In this document: positions 1 to 6,954 of the stretch, in pieces
How the letters are laid out: each line of letters starts with the position of its first letter
Position numbering within the stretch: position 1 is the stretch's first letter
DNA from: Methanoregulaceae archaeon
GTDB lineage: Archaea; Halobacteriota; Methanomicrobia; Methanomicrobiales; Methanospirillaceae
Reading direction: 5' to 3'
Assembly: GCA_019695435.1 (NCBI GenBank)
Contig: JACTVF010000039.1
Span: forward strand, 1 to 12,285
DNA: 12,285 bases
Translations under genes and position numbers: made by a program
The notes under the pieces: model-generated
Told to the model about the DNA's origin: nothing
What the model saw: only the letters and a program-made list of their open reading frames with translations
The model's database searches: none

Positions 1-179
1 TTCAGCGTGCCAGCCGCAGGCGGCCCGGTCGTGATATCGTGGTACTGCATCGCCGCTATTCCCATGGAATCGGGGGACGATTGCACCGGTTCGATCTTCC
101 AGCCGAGGAGGGCGGAATAGAACCGCCGTGCCCGGTCCACATCATCGGCCGGGATCATGAAGTGCGAAAGGTTTGGCAT
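1..179 (-). CDS. VOC-family (glyoxalase/bleomycin-resistance-like) protein, N-terminal part
   Basis: Only the first 59 codons lie in the window; the gene runs off the left edge. The protein begins MPNLSHFMIPADDVDRARRF and continues with a YSALLGWKIE segment. This is the usual opening of the single-domain VOC family: a first beta strand with a metal-ligand position at the His (HFMIP), a helix with the DxxRARxFY pattern, then a GW turn. Members are metal-dependent lyases, dioxygenases or antibiotic-binding proteins, and the N-terminus does not tell which, so no substrate is assigned. The start is the ATG read from 179. There is no clear Shine-Dalgarno site, but a CTAAATAC element lies about 26-34 bp upstream on the minus strand, which fits a leaderless or nearly leaderless transcript. 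It is divergent from the methyltransferase gene at 347. Confidence 0.85.
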   Translation of the reverse strand, partial: MPNLSHFMIPADDVDRARRFYSALLGWKIEPVQSSPDSMGIAAMQYHDITTGPPAAGTL

Positions 180-346
180 GAAAAGAGATTGGAGCTCTTG
201 GTGTATTTAGCGATAGGGGGATGGTGCAGGGCCGGCCCCTGGAATAACCATGAATATCCCGTCACCCCTATAATTCCGGTATGCCAGCATCAGGATCCCA
301 CAGGTTCCCGCCGGGAAAGACGCTTGAGGGGGAACTGTGCGCCGCC

Positions 347-1033
347 ATGAAACGGGTCGCAGCCTTCGGGGTTGTCTACCCGGAAGGGTATGAGCAGGTG
401 CTCATTGAGAAATACTCCCGGGAGGGAGTCCTCTATCCCCACATCCTCATGATCCTCGGGGAGCCGCGGATCAACCATCATTTCTTCTATCCCCATGTCC
501 TCGGGCGGACCGGCCGGCTTCTCGATTACGGGTGCGGCACCGGGGATAATGTCCGGCAGCTGATCCGGGACGGATTTTCCCGGGAGAGGATCACTGCGCT
601 CGACATCAACCGGGCAAGCATCGATCTCGGCTTCGACCTGTACCGTGACCGGGAGGAACTGCAGGATCTCTTTTTTGTGTCCGGCACGTTCCCGTTCGGG
701 CAGGATGAGTTCGACATGGTATATTCCGCCTCGGTTTTCCACGTGATCGCCGATGAGGGGGAGTTTTTGACGTATCTTTCGAATGCGTATTCAACCCTCC
801 GGCCCGGCGGGGTCCTCTTTGGTTCCACGCTGGGGCTTGTTGCGGGGGGGACCAGGTCGCCGGAGGAACGGGGGCCGCCGCGGATAATGCCGAAGGAGCA
901 GCTGGCCGGTTTCCTTGCCGGCGCCGGATTTGAAAACACCGGGATCGTCCAGCGGTATCACGTCCCGCATGACGTCCCCGGCGACAGGGACAGCATGTGC
1001 GTCTTTGAGTTCTGCACGGAAAAGCCGGCGTGA
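347..1033 (+). CDS. Class I SAM-dependent methyltransferase (substrate unknown)
   Basis: A 228-residue Rossmann-fold methyltransferase. Residues 58-68 (LLDYGCGTGDN) are motif I, the glycine-rich loop that binds S-adenosylmethionine. Asp86 in the ALDIN strand is the acidic residue expected to bind the ribose hydroxyls. Residues 122-134 (FDMVYSASVFHVI) are the motif IV strand, and LRPGGVLFGST at 151-161 is the post-motif typical of UbiE/ubiquinone-biosynthesis-like (Methyltransf_11/25) proteins. The acceptor substrate cannot be read from the sequence. The start is uncertain: ATG 347 follows a GAGGGGG stretch (about 325-331) at a rather long distance, and a TATAAT at 270-275 would place the transcript start near 297. 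An in-frame ATG at 281 would add 22 residues (rich in Ser/Pro/Gly and not part of the fold) but has no ribosome site. No co-transcribed partner is visible; a GC-rich terminator-like region follows. Confidence 0.85.
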   Translation: MKRVAAFGVVYPEGYEQVLIEKYSREGVLYPHILMILGEPRINHHFFYPHVLGRTGRLLDYGCGTGDNVRQLIRDGFSRERITALDINRASIDLGFDLYRDREELQDLFFVSGTFPFGQDEFDMVYSASVFHVIADEGEFLTYLSNAYSTLRPGGVLFGSTLGLVAGGTRSPEERGPPRIMPKEQLAGFLAGAGFENTGIVQRYHVPHDVPGDRDSMCVFEFCTEKPA

Positions 1034-1056
1034 GACCGGGGCCGCACCCCCGGCGC

Positions 1057-1128
1057 ATAAATACTGCGTGCTATCATATCCCTCGCGAGATACCCGCCGC
1101 GATCGGGTAAACGGCCCGGTTCCGCGAG
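1057..1128 (+). other. TATA-like element followed by a nested stem, possible short RNA
   Basis: Behind the methyltransferase stop lies a TATA-like CATAAATAC (1057-1065). About 25 bp downstream begin two nested inverted repeats: CTCGCG (1082-1087) with CGCGAG (1123-1128), and inside them TACCCG (1091-1096) with CGGGTA (1104-1109). The G/C hairpin and T-run at 1132-1174 could end such a transcript. No open frame of note is present. Whether it is transcribed is inference; it may simply be the structured 3' tail of the methyltransferase mRNA. A tRNA was considered and does not fit. Confidence 0.25.
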
Positions 1129-1131
1129 CAA

Positions 1132-1174
1132 GGGGGGGAGGGGGGTGATCCCCCTACCCCCCCTTCTCTTTTTT
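1132..1174 (+). terminator. G-run/C-run hairpin with T-run, terminator-like
   Basis: G7-A-G6 (1132-1145) is followed by TGAT and then C5-TA-C7 (1150-1163), giving a very GC-rich stem. A T-rich tail (TTCTCTTTTTT, 1164-1174) follows directly. This resembles an intrinsic terminator closing the methyltransferase unit. Archaeal termination mainly depends on the T-run, which is present. Confidence 0.5.
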
Positions 1175-1177
1175 CCT

Positions 1178-1248
1178 GGAGGGGGTCACCCCCCCACCCA
1201 TGTGGCCGGGCGAGTGGGGGGTACCCCCCCTGCCCACTTTTGAAGTGG
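1178..1248. repeat. Two further G-run/C-run hairpins and a CCACTT/AAGTGG stem
   Basis: Downstream of the terminator-like hairpin come GGGGG-TCA-CCCCC (1181-1193), then GGGGGG-TA-CCCCCC (1216-1229), then CCACTT-TTG-AAGTGG (1234-1248). The first two share the architecture of the hairpin at 1132-1163, giving three G-run/C-run palindromes in about 100 bp. They could be folded RNA, quadruplex-prone DNA, or slippage-derived tracts. No coding frame uses this stretch. Confidence 0.5.
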
Positions 1249-1341
1249 AGTCAATTTGGAATTGAGATCAAGAAAACTGAAAGAATAATAACGCATCCGA
1301 TTCCCGAAAATCCAGTAACCTTCATGTTACATCATCCCGAA

Positions 1342-1365
1342 TGGGTATTATACGAACAATACCCA
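1342..1365. promoter_or_regulatory. Perfect 8-bp inverted repeat over a TATA-like element before hsdR
   Basis: TGGGTATT (1342-1349) and AATACCCA (1358-1365) are perfect inverted copies separated by 8 bp. The left arm and spacer include TATTATAC (1346-1353), whose centre lies about 30 bp before the TTG start at 1380, the normal distance for an archaeal TATA box to a transcript start. The repeat ends three bases before a GAGG ribosome-site candidate (1369-1372). It could be an operator that blocks TBP, or an RNA hairpin beside the ribosome site. A weaker alternative TATA lies at 1284-1291 (AATAATAA). Confidence 0.5.
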
Positions 1366-1379
1366 GTTGAGGCACTATC

Positions 1380-4214
1380 TTGGATCGAAATGAGCTCCGG
1401 ACCCGGCTTGAGATGATCGATGTCCTGCTCAAAGAGCAGGGCTGGGTTGTATCTGATCGATCCCATGTTCTTACGGAAATCGATACCAAACAGTCTGATT
1501 TCGCTCGGAAAAATTACAAGAATGTATCCGAGACCCTGAAAAACGATCTGGAAAGCAAGTACGCTGATTACATTCTGCTTGACAGTTTTGGTGCGCCACT
1601 TGCTATTGTCGAGGCAAAACGGACCTCGAAAAATCCGCTTCTCGGACAGACACAGGCCGCGATGTACGCGGACGATATCAAGCGCCAGATCGGAAAAGAT
1701 GTCTTCATCTTTCTCTCGAACGGCTACCAGATCATTTTCTGGGACCGGGAGCGGTACAGTCCCCGGGAAGTAAAAGGGTTCTATGCCCGGGAGGATCTGG
1801 AGCGGCTCCGGTTCCAGAAGACGCAGGATGCCACCTCCCCCGTTGAAGTCGATACTGCCATTGTCGACCGTCCCAAAGGGATCGAATGCGTGAAACGGGT
1901 GGTGGAGCACCTCCAGCGGGGGCACCGGAAGGGGCTCATCGTCATGGCGACGGGTACCGGGAAGACCCGGGTGGCAATGGCGATCATCAAGATCCTGATG
2001 GAGAAAGGGCTTGTGCAGAAAGTGCTCTTCCTTGCAGATCGCCGGGCACTCCGGAACCAGGCAATGAATAAAGGGTACAAACTGTTTTTCCCCGAAGAGG
2101 CAAGGGACACGATCTTCGCCGGGAAGTATGACACTACTAAAAGGCTGTACGTCTCCACGATCCAGACCTTCCAAGAGATTTACCTTGACAAGGATGAGAA
2201 CGGCCAGTTCAAACTCTCCCCCGGGGAATTCGACCTGATCATCTCCGATGAGGCGCACCGTTCGATCTATAACAAGTGGAAGGATGTGTTCACCTACTTC
2301 GACGCGATCCAGATCGGGTTAACAGCCACCCCTTCGGAGATCATCGAGAAGGACACGCTCCGGTTCTTTGAATGTAACGATGGTTCGCCGACCGCGCTGT
2401 ACTCCTACGATGATGCAGTAAAGGACGGGGTGCTGGTAGATTTCCGCAAGAGCATCCTTGGTGCCCAGACGCATTTCCAGATTGCGGGGGTAAGGCGGCA
2501 GGATCTTACCGAAGGCGAGCGGGCAAAACTGCTGGAGCAGGGAATCGATCCGGACGAGATCGATTTTGAGGGCACGGAGCTGGAGAAGAAGGTCGCGGTG
2601 AAGGGAACTTCGGAGGCGATCGTCCGCGAGTTCATGGAGAATGCCATCATGGACGAGACCGGGACGCTGCCGGCGAAATCCATTATTTTTGCGATCTCAA
2701 AGAAGCACGCGTACCGGTTGCAGGAAGCATTCGATTCGCTCTATCCCGAGTATAAGGGCACGCTTGCCCGGACTATCGTATCGGAAGATTCACGGGCGGA
2801 CGATCTGATCAAAGCCTTCGAGAAAGAATCGATGCCCCGGGTCGCGATCTCGGTGGACATGCTGGACACGGGGATCGATGTGCCCGAGGTCTGCAACCTT
2901 GTCTTTGCAAAGCCTGTCTTCTCGAAGATCAAGTTCTGGCAGATGCTCGGCCGGGGCACCCGGGCAAACAGCGCCTGCGAGCATCCCGCGTGGCTGCCTA
3001 GCGGGAAGAAGGAGTATTTCCAGGTCTTTGATTTCTGGAACAACTTCGAGTACTGGCAGATGAACCCGGACGGTGTGAAGAATGAATCGCCGGACGCGAT
3101 CACGAACCGGATCTTCCTCTCCCGGGTAAAGCAGCTTGCCATCCTCCGGCAAGAGGGCGACAAAAAGCGTGCGGCACAGGTGAAAGATCAGATCCTCGCC
3201 GACATCCGCTCGCTACCGCCGGATTCGGTGAGCGTCCGCGACAACAAAGAGGAGATCGGGAAGGCCCTCTCCCCACAGTTGTGGGACAACGTGGCCGTCG
3301 ACCCGCTCCAGTTCCTGACGCAGAAGATCATGCCCCTGATGCGGTACCAGCAGGACGTGAACCTGAACACCGCGATCTTCTCGCTGCGCTGCGAGCAGCT
3401 CAAGCATGCGATCCTCCGCTCCGATGTTGGCGAGATCGAGCGGCAGAAACTCCTGATCGGGCAGATGGTCGAATGCCTGCCGCTGACGATCAACAGGGTG
3501 CAGGAACGCGAGGCATTCATCCATGAGGTGCTTTCGAAAGCGTTCTGGTCGTCGGTCACCTATGAGTCGGCGCAGCGGATGCTCGCCGAGCTTGCGCCGC
3601 TGATGCCCTTTATGCGGAAAGAACCGCAACAGACCATCGTCATCGACATGGGCGACAATATCGAGATGCGGGAACTCATCCGGATGTCGGGCGAGAAGGA
3701 GCATGCCTATATCACGAAGTACCGGGAGCATGTCGAGGATCGGATCAAACAGATTGCCGCAGACAACCCCGTGATCCAGAAGATCGCCCGCGACGAAGTG
3801 CTCTCCGAGGCCGATCTCCAGCAGCTCGAAGCCACCATCTTCGGCCCCGATCTCGCGAAGAACAGCGCGGAGCTCGGCAGGGCCGTGACAAGCACCGAGA
3901 GCGTCCTTGTCTCGTTCATCAAGCGCGTACTCGGGATGTACGGGGAGGCAAACCCGGCGGACCGGATCCGGGATGCGTTCCGGACGTACATGATGGCGAA
4001 CAACAAGCGCTATTCGGCCGACCAGCTCAACTTTATCCGCATGGTCGAGTCAGTCTTTTCGCAGAAGAAGCACATCACCTACGCCGACTTCTGGGAGCCG
4101 CCGTTCATCACGCTCGGGAATGCGCCGGAGCCGATGTTCTCTACGGAGGAATTGAAGACATTTGAGGGGATCTGTGCCCGGATTGAGCGGGAACTTTCTC
4201 CCGGGGTGGCTTAG
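1380..4214 (+). CDS. hsdR: Type I restriction enzyme subunit R (HsdR)
   Basis: This 944-residue motor and nuclease subunit translocates DNA using ATP and cleaves it when HsdS/HsdM find an unmethylated site. The nuclease signature is Asp63 (YADYILLD) with Glu78-Ala-Lys80 (IVEAK), the PD-(D/E)XK type. The SF2 helicase follows: Walker A ATGTGKT at 190-196, DEAH at 290-293, motif III TATPSE at about 315-320, motif V near 492-505 (DMLDTGIDVPEV), and motif VI QMLGRGTRAN near 521-530. The remaining about 400 residues are helical and resemble the EcoEI-type R C-terminal domain that docks on the methyltransferase. All key residues are present. The start is TTG: an in-frame TGA lies at 1368-1370, GAGG (1369-1372) sits 7 nt upstream, and the next ATG (1413) would remove conserved N-terminal sequence. 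A weak start behind an inverted repeat suggests deliberately low expression. Confidence 0.95.
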   Translation: MDRNELRTRLEMIDVLLKEQGWVVSDRSHVLTEIDTKQSDFARKNYKNVSETLKNDLESKYADYILLDSFGAPLAIVEAKRTSKNPLLGQTQAAMYADDIKRQIGKDVFIFLSNGYQIIFWDRERYSPREVKGFYAREDLERLRFQKTQDATSPVEVDTAIVDRPKGIECVKRVVEHLQRGHRKGLIVMATGTGKTRVAMAIIKILMEKGLVQKVLFLADRRALRNQAMNKGYKLFFPEEARDTIFAGKYDTTKRLYVSTIQTFQEIYLDKDENGQFKLSPGEFDLIISDEAHRSIYNKWKDVFTYFDAIQIGLTATPSEIIEKDTLRFFECNDGSPTALYSYDDAVKDGVLVDFRKSILGAQTHFQIAGVRRQDLTEGERAKLLEQGIDPDEIDFEGTELEKKVAVKGTSEAIVREFMENAIMDETGTLPAKSIIFAISKKHAYRLQEAFDSLYPEYKGTLARTIVSEDSRADDLIKAFEKESMPRVAISVDMLDTGIDVPEVCNLVFAKPVFSKIKFWQMLGRGTRANSACEHPAWLPSGKKEYFQVFDFWNNFEYWQMNPDGVKNESPDAITNRIFLSRVKQLAILRQEGDKKRAAQVKDQILADIRSLPPDSVSVRDNKEEIGKALSPQLWDNVAVDPLQFLTQKIMPLMRYQQDVNLNTAIFSLRCEQLKHAILRSDVGEIERQKLLIGQMVECLPLTINRVQEREAFIHEVLSKAFWSSVTYESAQRMLAELAPLMPFMRKEPQQTIVIDMGDNIEMRELIRMSGEKEHAYITKYREHVEDRIKQIAADNPVIQKIARDEVLSEADLQQLEATIFGPDLAKNSAELGRAVTSTESVLVSFIKRVLGMYGEANPADRIRDAFRTYMMANNKRYSADQLNFIRMVESVFSQKKHITYADFWEPPFITLGNAPEPMFSTEELKTFEGICARIERELSPGVA

Positions 4215-5426
4215 ATGAGGGAATTGCCGGCGGGGTGGGAATGGAAGCGGCTCGAAGAAATTGCAGAAATCAATACAAGATTTGATAAAAATTCCTTCGA
4301 TGATGAAACCGAGGTTACATTTTTACCGATGCGATGTGTTGAGGAAATGACCGGTAGGATGGACACATCGATAGAGAAAAAATATGGTGAAATAAAAACC
4401 GGCTACACTCCAATTCAGGAAGGAGATTTACTTTTTGCAAAAATTACGCCCTGCATGGAGAACGGGAAAATCGCGATCGCCCATAATTTAAAAAATGGAA
4501 TTGGTTTTGCATCCACTGAATTTCACACACTGAAATTTTCTCCGGATAATGACACAAATTTTTATCGCTTTTACTTAATGCAGGAAAAAATCCGACAGGA
4601 AGCAGCTCGAAATATGACCGGAACCGCCGGACAACAGAGAGTGCCGGTAACTTTTTTGAAAAAATTGAAAGTGCCAGTTCCCCCTCTCCCGATCCAGCGC
4701 CAGATCGTTGCCTTGCTCGAACAGGCAGAGGTGGTGAAGCGGCAACGGCAGGAGGCGGATGAACTGACAGGGGATCTATTGCAGAGCGTTTTCTATAAGA
4801 TGTTCGGGGATCCGGTGAGAAATGAGAGAGGATGGGAAGTAACGAACTTAGGAAATATCGCAATAATTAAAGACGTAGATCATAAAATGCCAAAAGACGT
4901 TGAGAATGGTGTTTTGTTTCTCTCGCCAAAGGATTTTAAAAAAGGTAATGAAATCGATTTTGAAAATGCCAAGAGAATTTCAGAAGAGGATTATCTTCAG
5001 CTTTGCAAGAAAATTAAACCAGAATATGGAGATATTTTGTATACAAGAATTGGAACAATAGGCAAAGTTAGATTGGTACCAAAAGATGTAAAATTCCAAA
5101 TTTCATACAGTTTATGCATCATTAGACCTACGTCAAAGACGATTGATTTAAAATTCTTACAATATTTATTGAGAAATCCCGTTTTTCTTGAGCATGCAGT
5201 CAATAAGAAAAAAAGTATTGCTGTTCCCGATTTGGGGTTAGGCGAAATAGAAAAATTTAGAGTGATCATTCCTCCGCTCGCCCTCCAGCAGCAGTTCGCC
5301 CGTGTCGTTGAAGAGGTGGAGCGGATTCGTGAGCGGCAGATGGCATCGGGTAAGGAGATCGAGGGGTTGTGCGAGGGGCTGATGCAGAGGGCGTTTGCCG
5401 GGGAGTTATCGACAGGGAATGCGTGA
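4215..5426 (+). CDS. hsdS: Type I restriction-modification specificity subunit S (HsdS)
   Basis: A 403-residue subunit that reads the bipartite DNA target for both HsdM and HsdR. It has the classic two-fold layout: a target recognition domain at about 5-150, a conserved region with PPLPIQRQIVALLEQAE (157-173) leading into a long helix that ends MFGDP (196-200), a second recognition domain at about 205-350, and a second conserved helix beginning PPLALQQQFARVVEEVE (353-369). The start ATG directly follows the hsdR stop (TAGATG), so the two genes are surely co-transcribed and probably translationally coupled. Base composition is mosaic: both recognition domains are AT-rich (about 4255-4670 and 4840-5270) and the helical spacers are GC-rich like hsdR, as expected when recognition domains are exchanged by recombination. 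The DNA target cannot be predicted. Confidence 0.95.
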   Translation: MRELPAGWEWKRLEEIAEINTRFDKNSFDDETEVTFLPMRCVEEMTGRMDTSIEKKYGEIKTGYTPIQEGDLLFAKITPCMENGKIAIAHNLKNGIGFASTEFHTLKFSPDNDTNFYRFYLMQEKIRQEAARNMTGTAGQQRVPVTFLKKLKVPVPPLPIQRQIVALLEQAEVVKRQRQEADELTGDLLQSVFYKMFGDPVRNERGWEVTNLGNIAIIKDVDHKMPKDVENGVLFLSPKDFKKGNEIDFENAKRISEEDYLQLCKKIKPEYGDILYTRIGTIGKVRLVPKDVKFQISYSLCIIRPTSKTIDLKFLQYLLRNPVFLEHAVNKKKSIAVPDLGLGEIEKFRVIIPPLALQQQFARVVEEVERIRERQMASGKEIEGLCEGLMQRAFAGELSTGNA

Positions 5427-5471
5427 GAAGAATGCAGAAGCATTCTTCGGGGGCATTGATCGTCATCAATG
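5427..5471. promoter_or_regulatory. Two tandem perfect hairpins after hsdS
   Basis: GAAGAATGC-AGAA-GCATTCTTC (5427-5448, 9-bp stem) starts right after the hsdS stop, and CATTGAT-CGTC-ATCAATG (5454-5471, 7-bp stem) follows. Both have 4-nt loops. There is no T-run after them, so RNA protection or processing, or protein binding, fits better than simple termination. The second contains the 8-mer TCAATGAT, also seen (as ATCATTGA) before the next two transcription units. Confidence 0.5.
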
Positions 5472-5483
5472 ATAATCCTCGAA

Positions 5484-5501
5484 AAATATCCCCTTTATAT
5501 T
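5484..5501 (+). promoter_or_regulatory. Archaeal promoter (BRE/TATA) for the 99-residue gene
   Basis: TTTATATT at 5494-5501 is a near-consensus TATA box, preceded by an A-rich GAAAAATAT stretch acting as BRE. Its centre is about 27 bp before the ATG at 5524, so the mRNA should begin at or next to the start codon (leaderless). Confidence 0.75.
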
Positions 5502-5523
5502 GTTTAGATGCATAATATTGAAT

Positions 5524-5823
5524 ATGCCATGTGAACTGACCGATATGGAAGTTCACATACTCTATTTATTGTGGCGTAGGAAAAGTTTCAGAAGTGATGC
5601 AGGCTATCACAACGACATGCTCGAAAGTATCCTCCGGACAAAATACGGTCAGGATTTTGATGAAGCCATCACACACCTGAAAAACAAGGCATACATTGCA
5701 ACCATCAGGAAAAAAGAACTAAAATATTACATTCTGGATCTTGGCAAAGCATATTCCGTTCTGAAAAGTCACGGATACAATGTTACCCCCCTTGGTGGTG
5801 GCAGGGTCCATCATCTGGACTGA
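5524..5823 (+). CDS. Small winged-helix-like protein, possible regulator of the R-M locus
   Basis: A 99-residue basic protein I cannot assign to a named family. Residues 44-53 (DFDEAITHLK) look like a recognition helix, 57-72 (YIATIRKKELKYYILD) form a strand-turn-strand wing with basic residues, and 73-84 form a closing helix; the N-terminal 5-19 (LTDMEVHILYLLWRR) would be the first helix. This is the layout of a winged-helix DNA-binding domain and nothing more. The start is ATG 5524: it lies at the expected transcript start of the TATA box 5494-5501, and the earlier in-frame TTG at 5500 overlaps that box. It sits between hsdS and hsdM with its own promoter, a position compatible with a controller protein. 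Function is inferred from position and predicted fold only. Confidence 0.7.
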   Translation: MPCELTDMEVHILYLLWRRKSFRSDAGYHNDMLESILRTKYGQDFDEAITHLKNKAYIATIRKKELKYYILDLGKAYSVLKSHGYNVTPLGGGRVHHLD

Positions 5824-5835
5824 CCTTGCCGTTAC

Positions 5836-5853
5836 TGTTAACTTTTTTTAACA
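5836..5853. terminator. T-run with TGTTAA/TTAACA arms after the 99-residue gene
   Basis: TGTTAA (5836-5841) and TTAACA (5848-5853) are perfect inverted arms around a T-rich centre, with a T7 run at 5843-5849. The T-run is what archaeal RNA polymerase uses to stop, so this probably ends the small gene's transcript just before the next promoter. Confidence 0.45.
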
Positions 5854-5858
5854 ACACA

Positions 5859-5874
5859 TTTATACATTGTATAC
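5859..5874 (+). promoter_or_regulatory. TATA box and overlapping palindrome before the two-gene regulator operon
   Basis: TTTATACA (5859-5866) is a good TATA box and would start RNA near 5888, leaving an 80-nt leader before the regulator's ATG. TATACA-T-TGTATA (5861-5873) is an inverted repeat lying over it, a typical place for autorepression. A second, weaker TATA-like CATAAT at 5935-5940 could give a nearly leaderless transcript instead. The leader holds a 13-codon open frame from GTG 5899 with no evident significance. Confidence 0.5.
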
Positions 5875-5968
5875 ATACATCAAGGAAGTAAAATTTCGTG
5901 AATGCTAAAAATTTGTCATACCTGATTGATTGGACATAATGTAGCATCATTGAAAAAATGTGGTTATA

Positions 5969-6508
5969 ATGCAACAACCGTTTGAGGGTTTATTCGGCGA
6001 CACCTGCGAGACACGGCTCCTGCAGTTCCTGTTGCCAATGTATGGAATAGAATTCAAGATGGCTGATTTGATACAAGAAGTAAAACTCACACGGCAGTCC
6101 ATTTCCAAAGCGATGAAAAGATTCTCGGAAAGAGATATGGTGAATATCCGAAAAGAGGGGCGCACATGGTATTATTCCATTAATGAAGAATCGCCTTTAA
6201 TAAAACGCCTTGAGGATTTTGACAATTCGCTCATCGAGTCCATGATCGGTGAAGAAGAATTCAAGGAAATCGAGAAGACCCATGAAAAGCGCATGCGGGT
6301 TGCCGCAATAGAAATGAAAAAGACTGGCGCCGAAAAGGTAACCGTCCGACAAGATAGGGATGGCGGGATAATCCGCATTGATTTACCGGGTTCTTCCGGA
6401 TCACAGCGCTGGTGGGATGATGCGAAACCAAAGAAAGAAACAGAGATCGCACAGCCTTATAGTTTGACGGCTTTCCCGCAAATACCGATAGGAAGTGGTG
6501 CATCATGA
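5969..6508 (+). CDS. Winged helix-turn-helix transcriptional regulator
   Basis: A 179-residue protein. The N-terminal 90 residues are an archaeal winged helix of the MarR/ArsR-like type: helix 1 about 12-22 (TCETRLLQFLL), helix 2 about 30-37 (MADLIQEV), recognition helix 40-54 (TRQSISKAMKRFSER), and a wing at 57-71 (VNIRKEGRTWYYSI). A charged helical linker follows (about 75-118). The C-terminal part (120-179) contains a short strand pair (EKVTVRQDRDGGIIRIDL) and a low-complexity tail that I do not recognise. Start choice is uncertain: ATG 5969 or the GTG at 5960 (three residues longer, first codon after an in-frame TGA at 5951 and two more codons); neither has a ribosome site. Its TGA overlaps the next gene's ATG, so the two are one operon. 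It probably binds its own promoter and perhaps those of the R-M genes. Confidence 0.8.
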   Translation: MQQPFEGLFGDTCETRLLQFLLPMYGIEFKMADLIQEVKLTRQSISKAMKRFSERDMVNIRKEGRTWYYSINEESPLIKRLEDFDNSLIESMIGEEEFKEIEKTHEKRMRVAAIEMKKTGAEKVTVRQDRDGGIIRIDLPGSSGSQRWWDDAKPKKETEIAQPYSLTAFPQIPIGSGAS

Positions 6509-6930
6509 CAAAAGAGAGAGAGAGTTTCTTTAGGAAGGAACTGGTTACGGAACTCCGTGAAGTTGCCCGGCGTATGAACGAAACAAAAAACGCGGAAAAG
6601 AAAATTTACTATTTCTCGGCAGCATATGGCATAACCAGCCGAACATACCGCTATTCTTTCTCACGGGATGTGCTGCTTGCCGATTTTGTACTCAATGCCA
6701 GTTATCAGGCCCTCATGCAACGCTTAGCGATGCTGAAGAGTGGGGATACCACCGTTGTGCTCGATGACAAGATCTTCAATGCTCTCCACAAAGGCCTGCT
6801 GATGCTGGCAGATGCATTTGAGGAGGAAAAACCAAAAACGCAGGAAGCTCTTGAGCAGATCCTGACAGCCTCGTTCGTTTCAAGTGGCCCCGGTAACTAT
6901 CTGAGAGAGAAGGGTGCAGCCACCATCTAA
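6505..6930 (+). CDS. Unknown helical protein paired with the wHTH regulator
   Basis: A 141-residue, mostly helical, soluble protein without signal peptide or membrane span. I recognise no family. The most distinctive stretch is IYYFSAAYGITSRTYRYSFS (about 34-53), followed by helical sequence with many Leu and Met (ALMQRLAMLKSG) and an acidic segment (FEEEKPKTQEALEQ). No catalytic motif is evident. Its ATG overlaps the stop of the upstream regulator (ATGA), so the two proteins are made together and may form a complex. The regulator could be the DNA-binding half and this protein its co-regulator, ligand sensor or toxin; none of these can be chosen from sequence. A T-rich tract right after its stop (6931-6952) would end the transcript before hsdM. 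Confidence 0.8.
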   Translation: MTKERESFFRKELVTELREVARRMNETKNAEKKIYYFSAAYGITSRTYRYSFSRDVLLADFVLNASYQALMQRLAMLKSGDTTVVLDDKIFNALHKGLLMLADAFEEEKPKTQEALEQILTASFVSSGPGNYLREKGAATI

Positions 6931-6952
6931 TTTTTTAAAGATTTTCTCTTTT
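6931..6952 (+). terminator. T-rich termination tract after the regulator operon
   Basis: Directly after the TAA come TTTTTT, ATTTT and CTCTTTT, the T-rich signal used by archaeal RNA polymerase. It makes hsdM likely to have its own promoter. Confidence 0.5.
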
Positions 6953-6954
6953 CC

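Noticed and set aside
1082..1128. Possible tRNA, because of nested stems and a GGTTC stretch
   Set aside because: Only about 47 nt, no anticodon arm, and no 7-bp acceptor or T-arm geometry.
1332..2258. 308-residue minus-strand open frame opposite hsdR
   Set aside because: It lies wholly on the complement of the conserved nuclease/helicase motifs and shows no domain of its own.
5899..5940. 13-codon open frame (GTG start) in the leader of the wHTH operon as a leader peptide
   Set aside because: Too short to distinguish from chance, and a closer promoter at 5935-5940 may exclude it from the mRNA.
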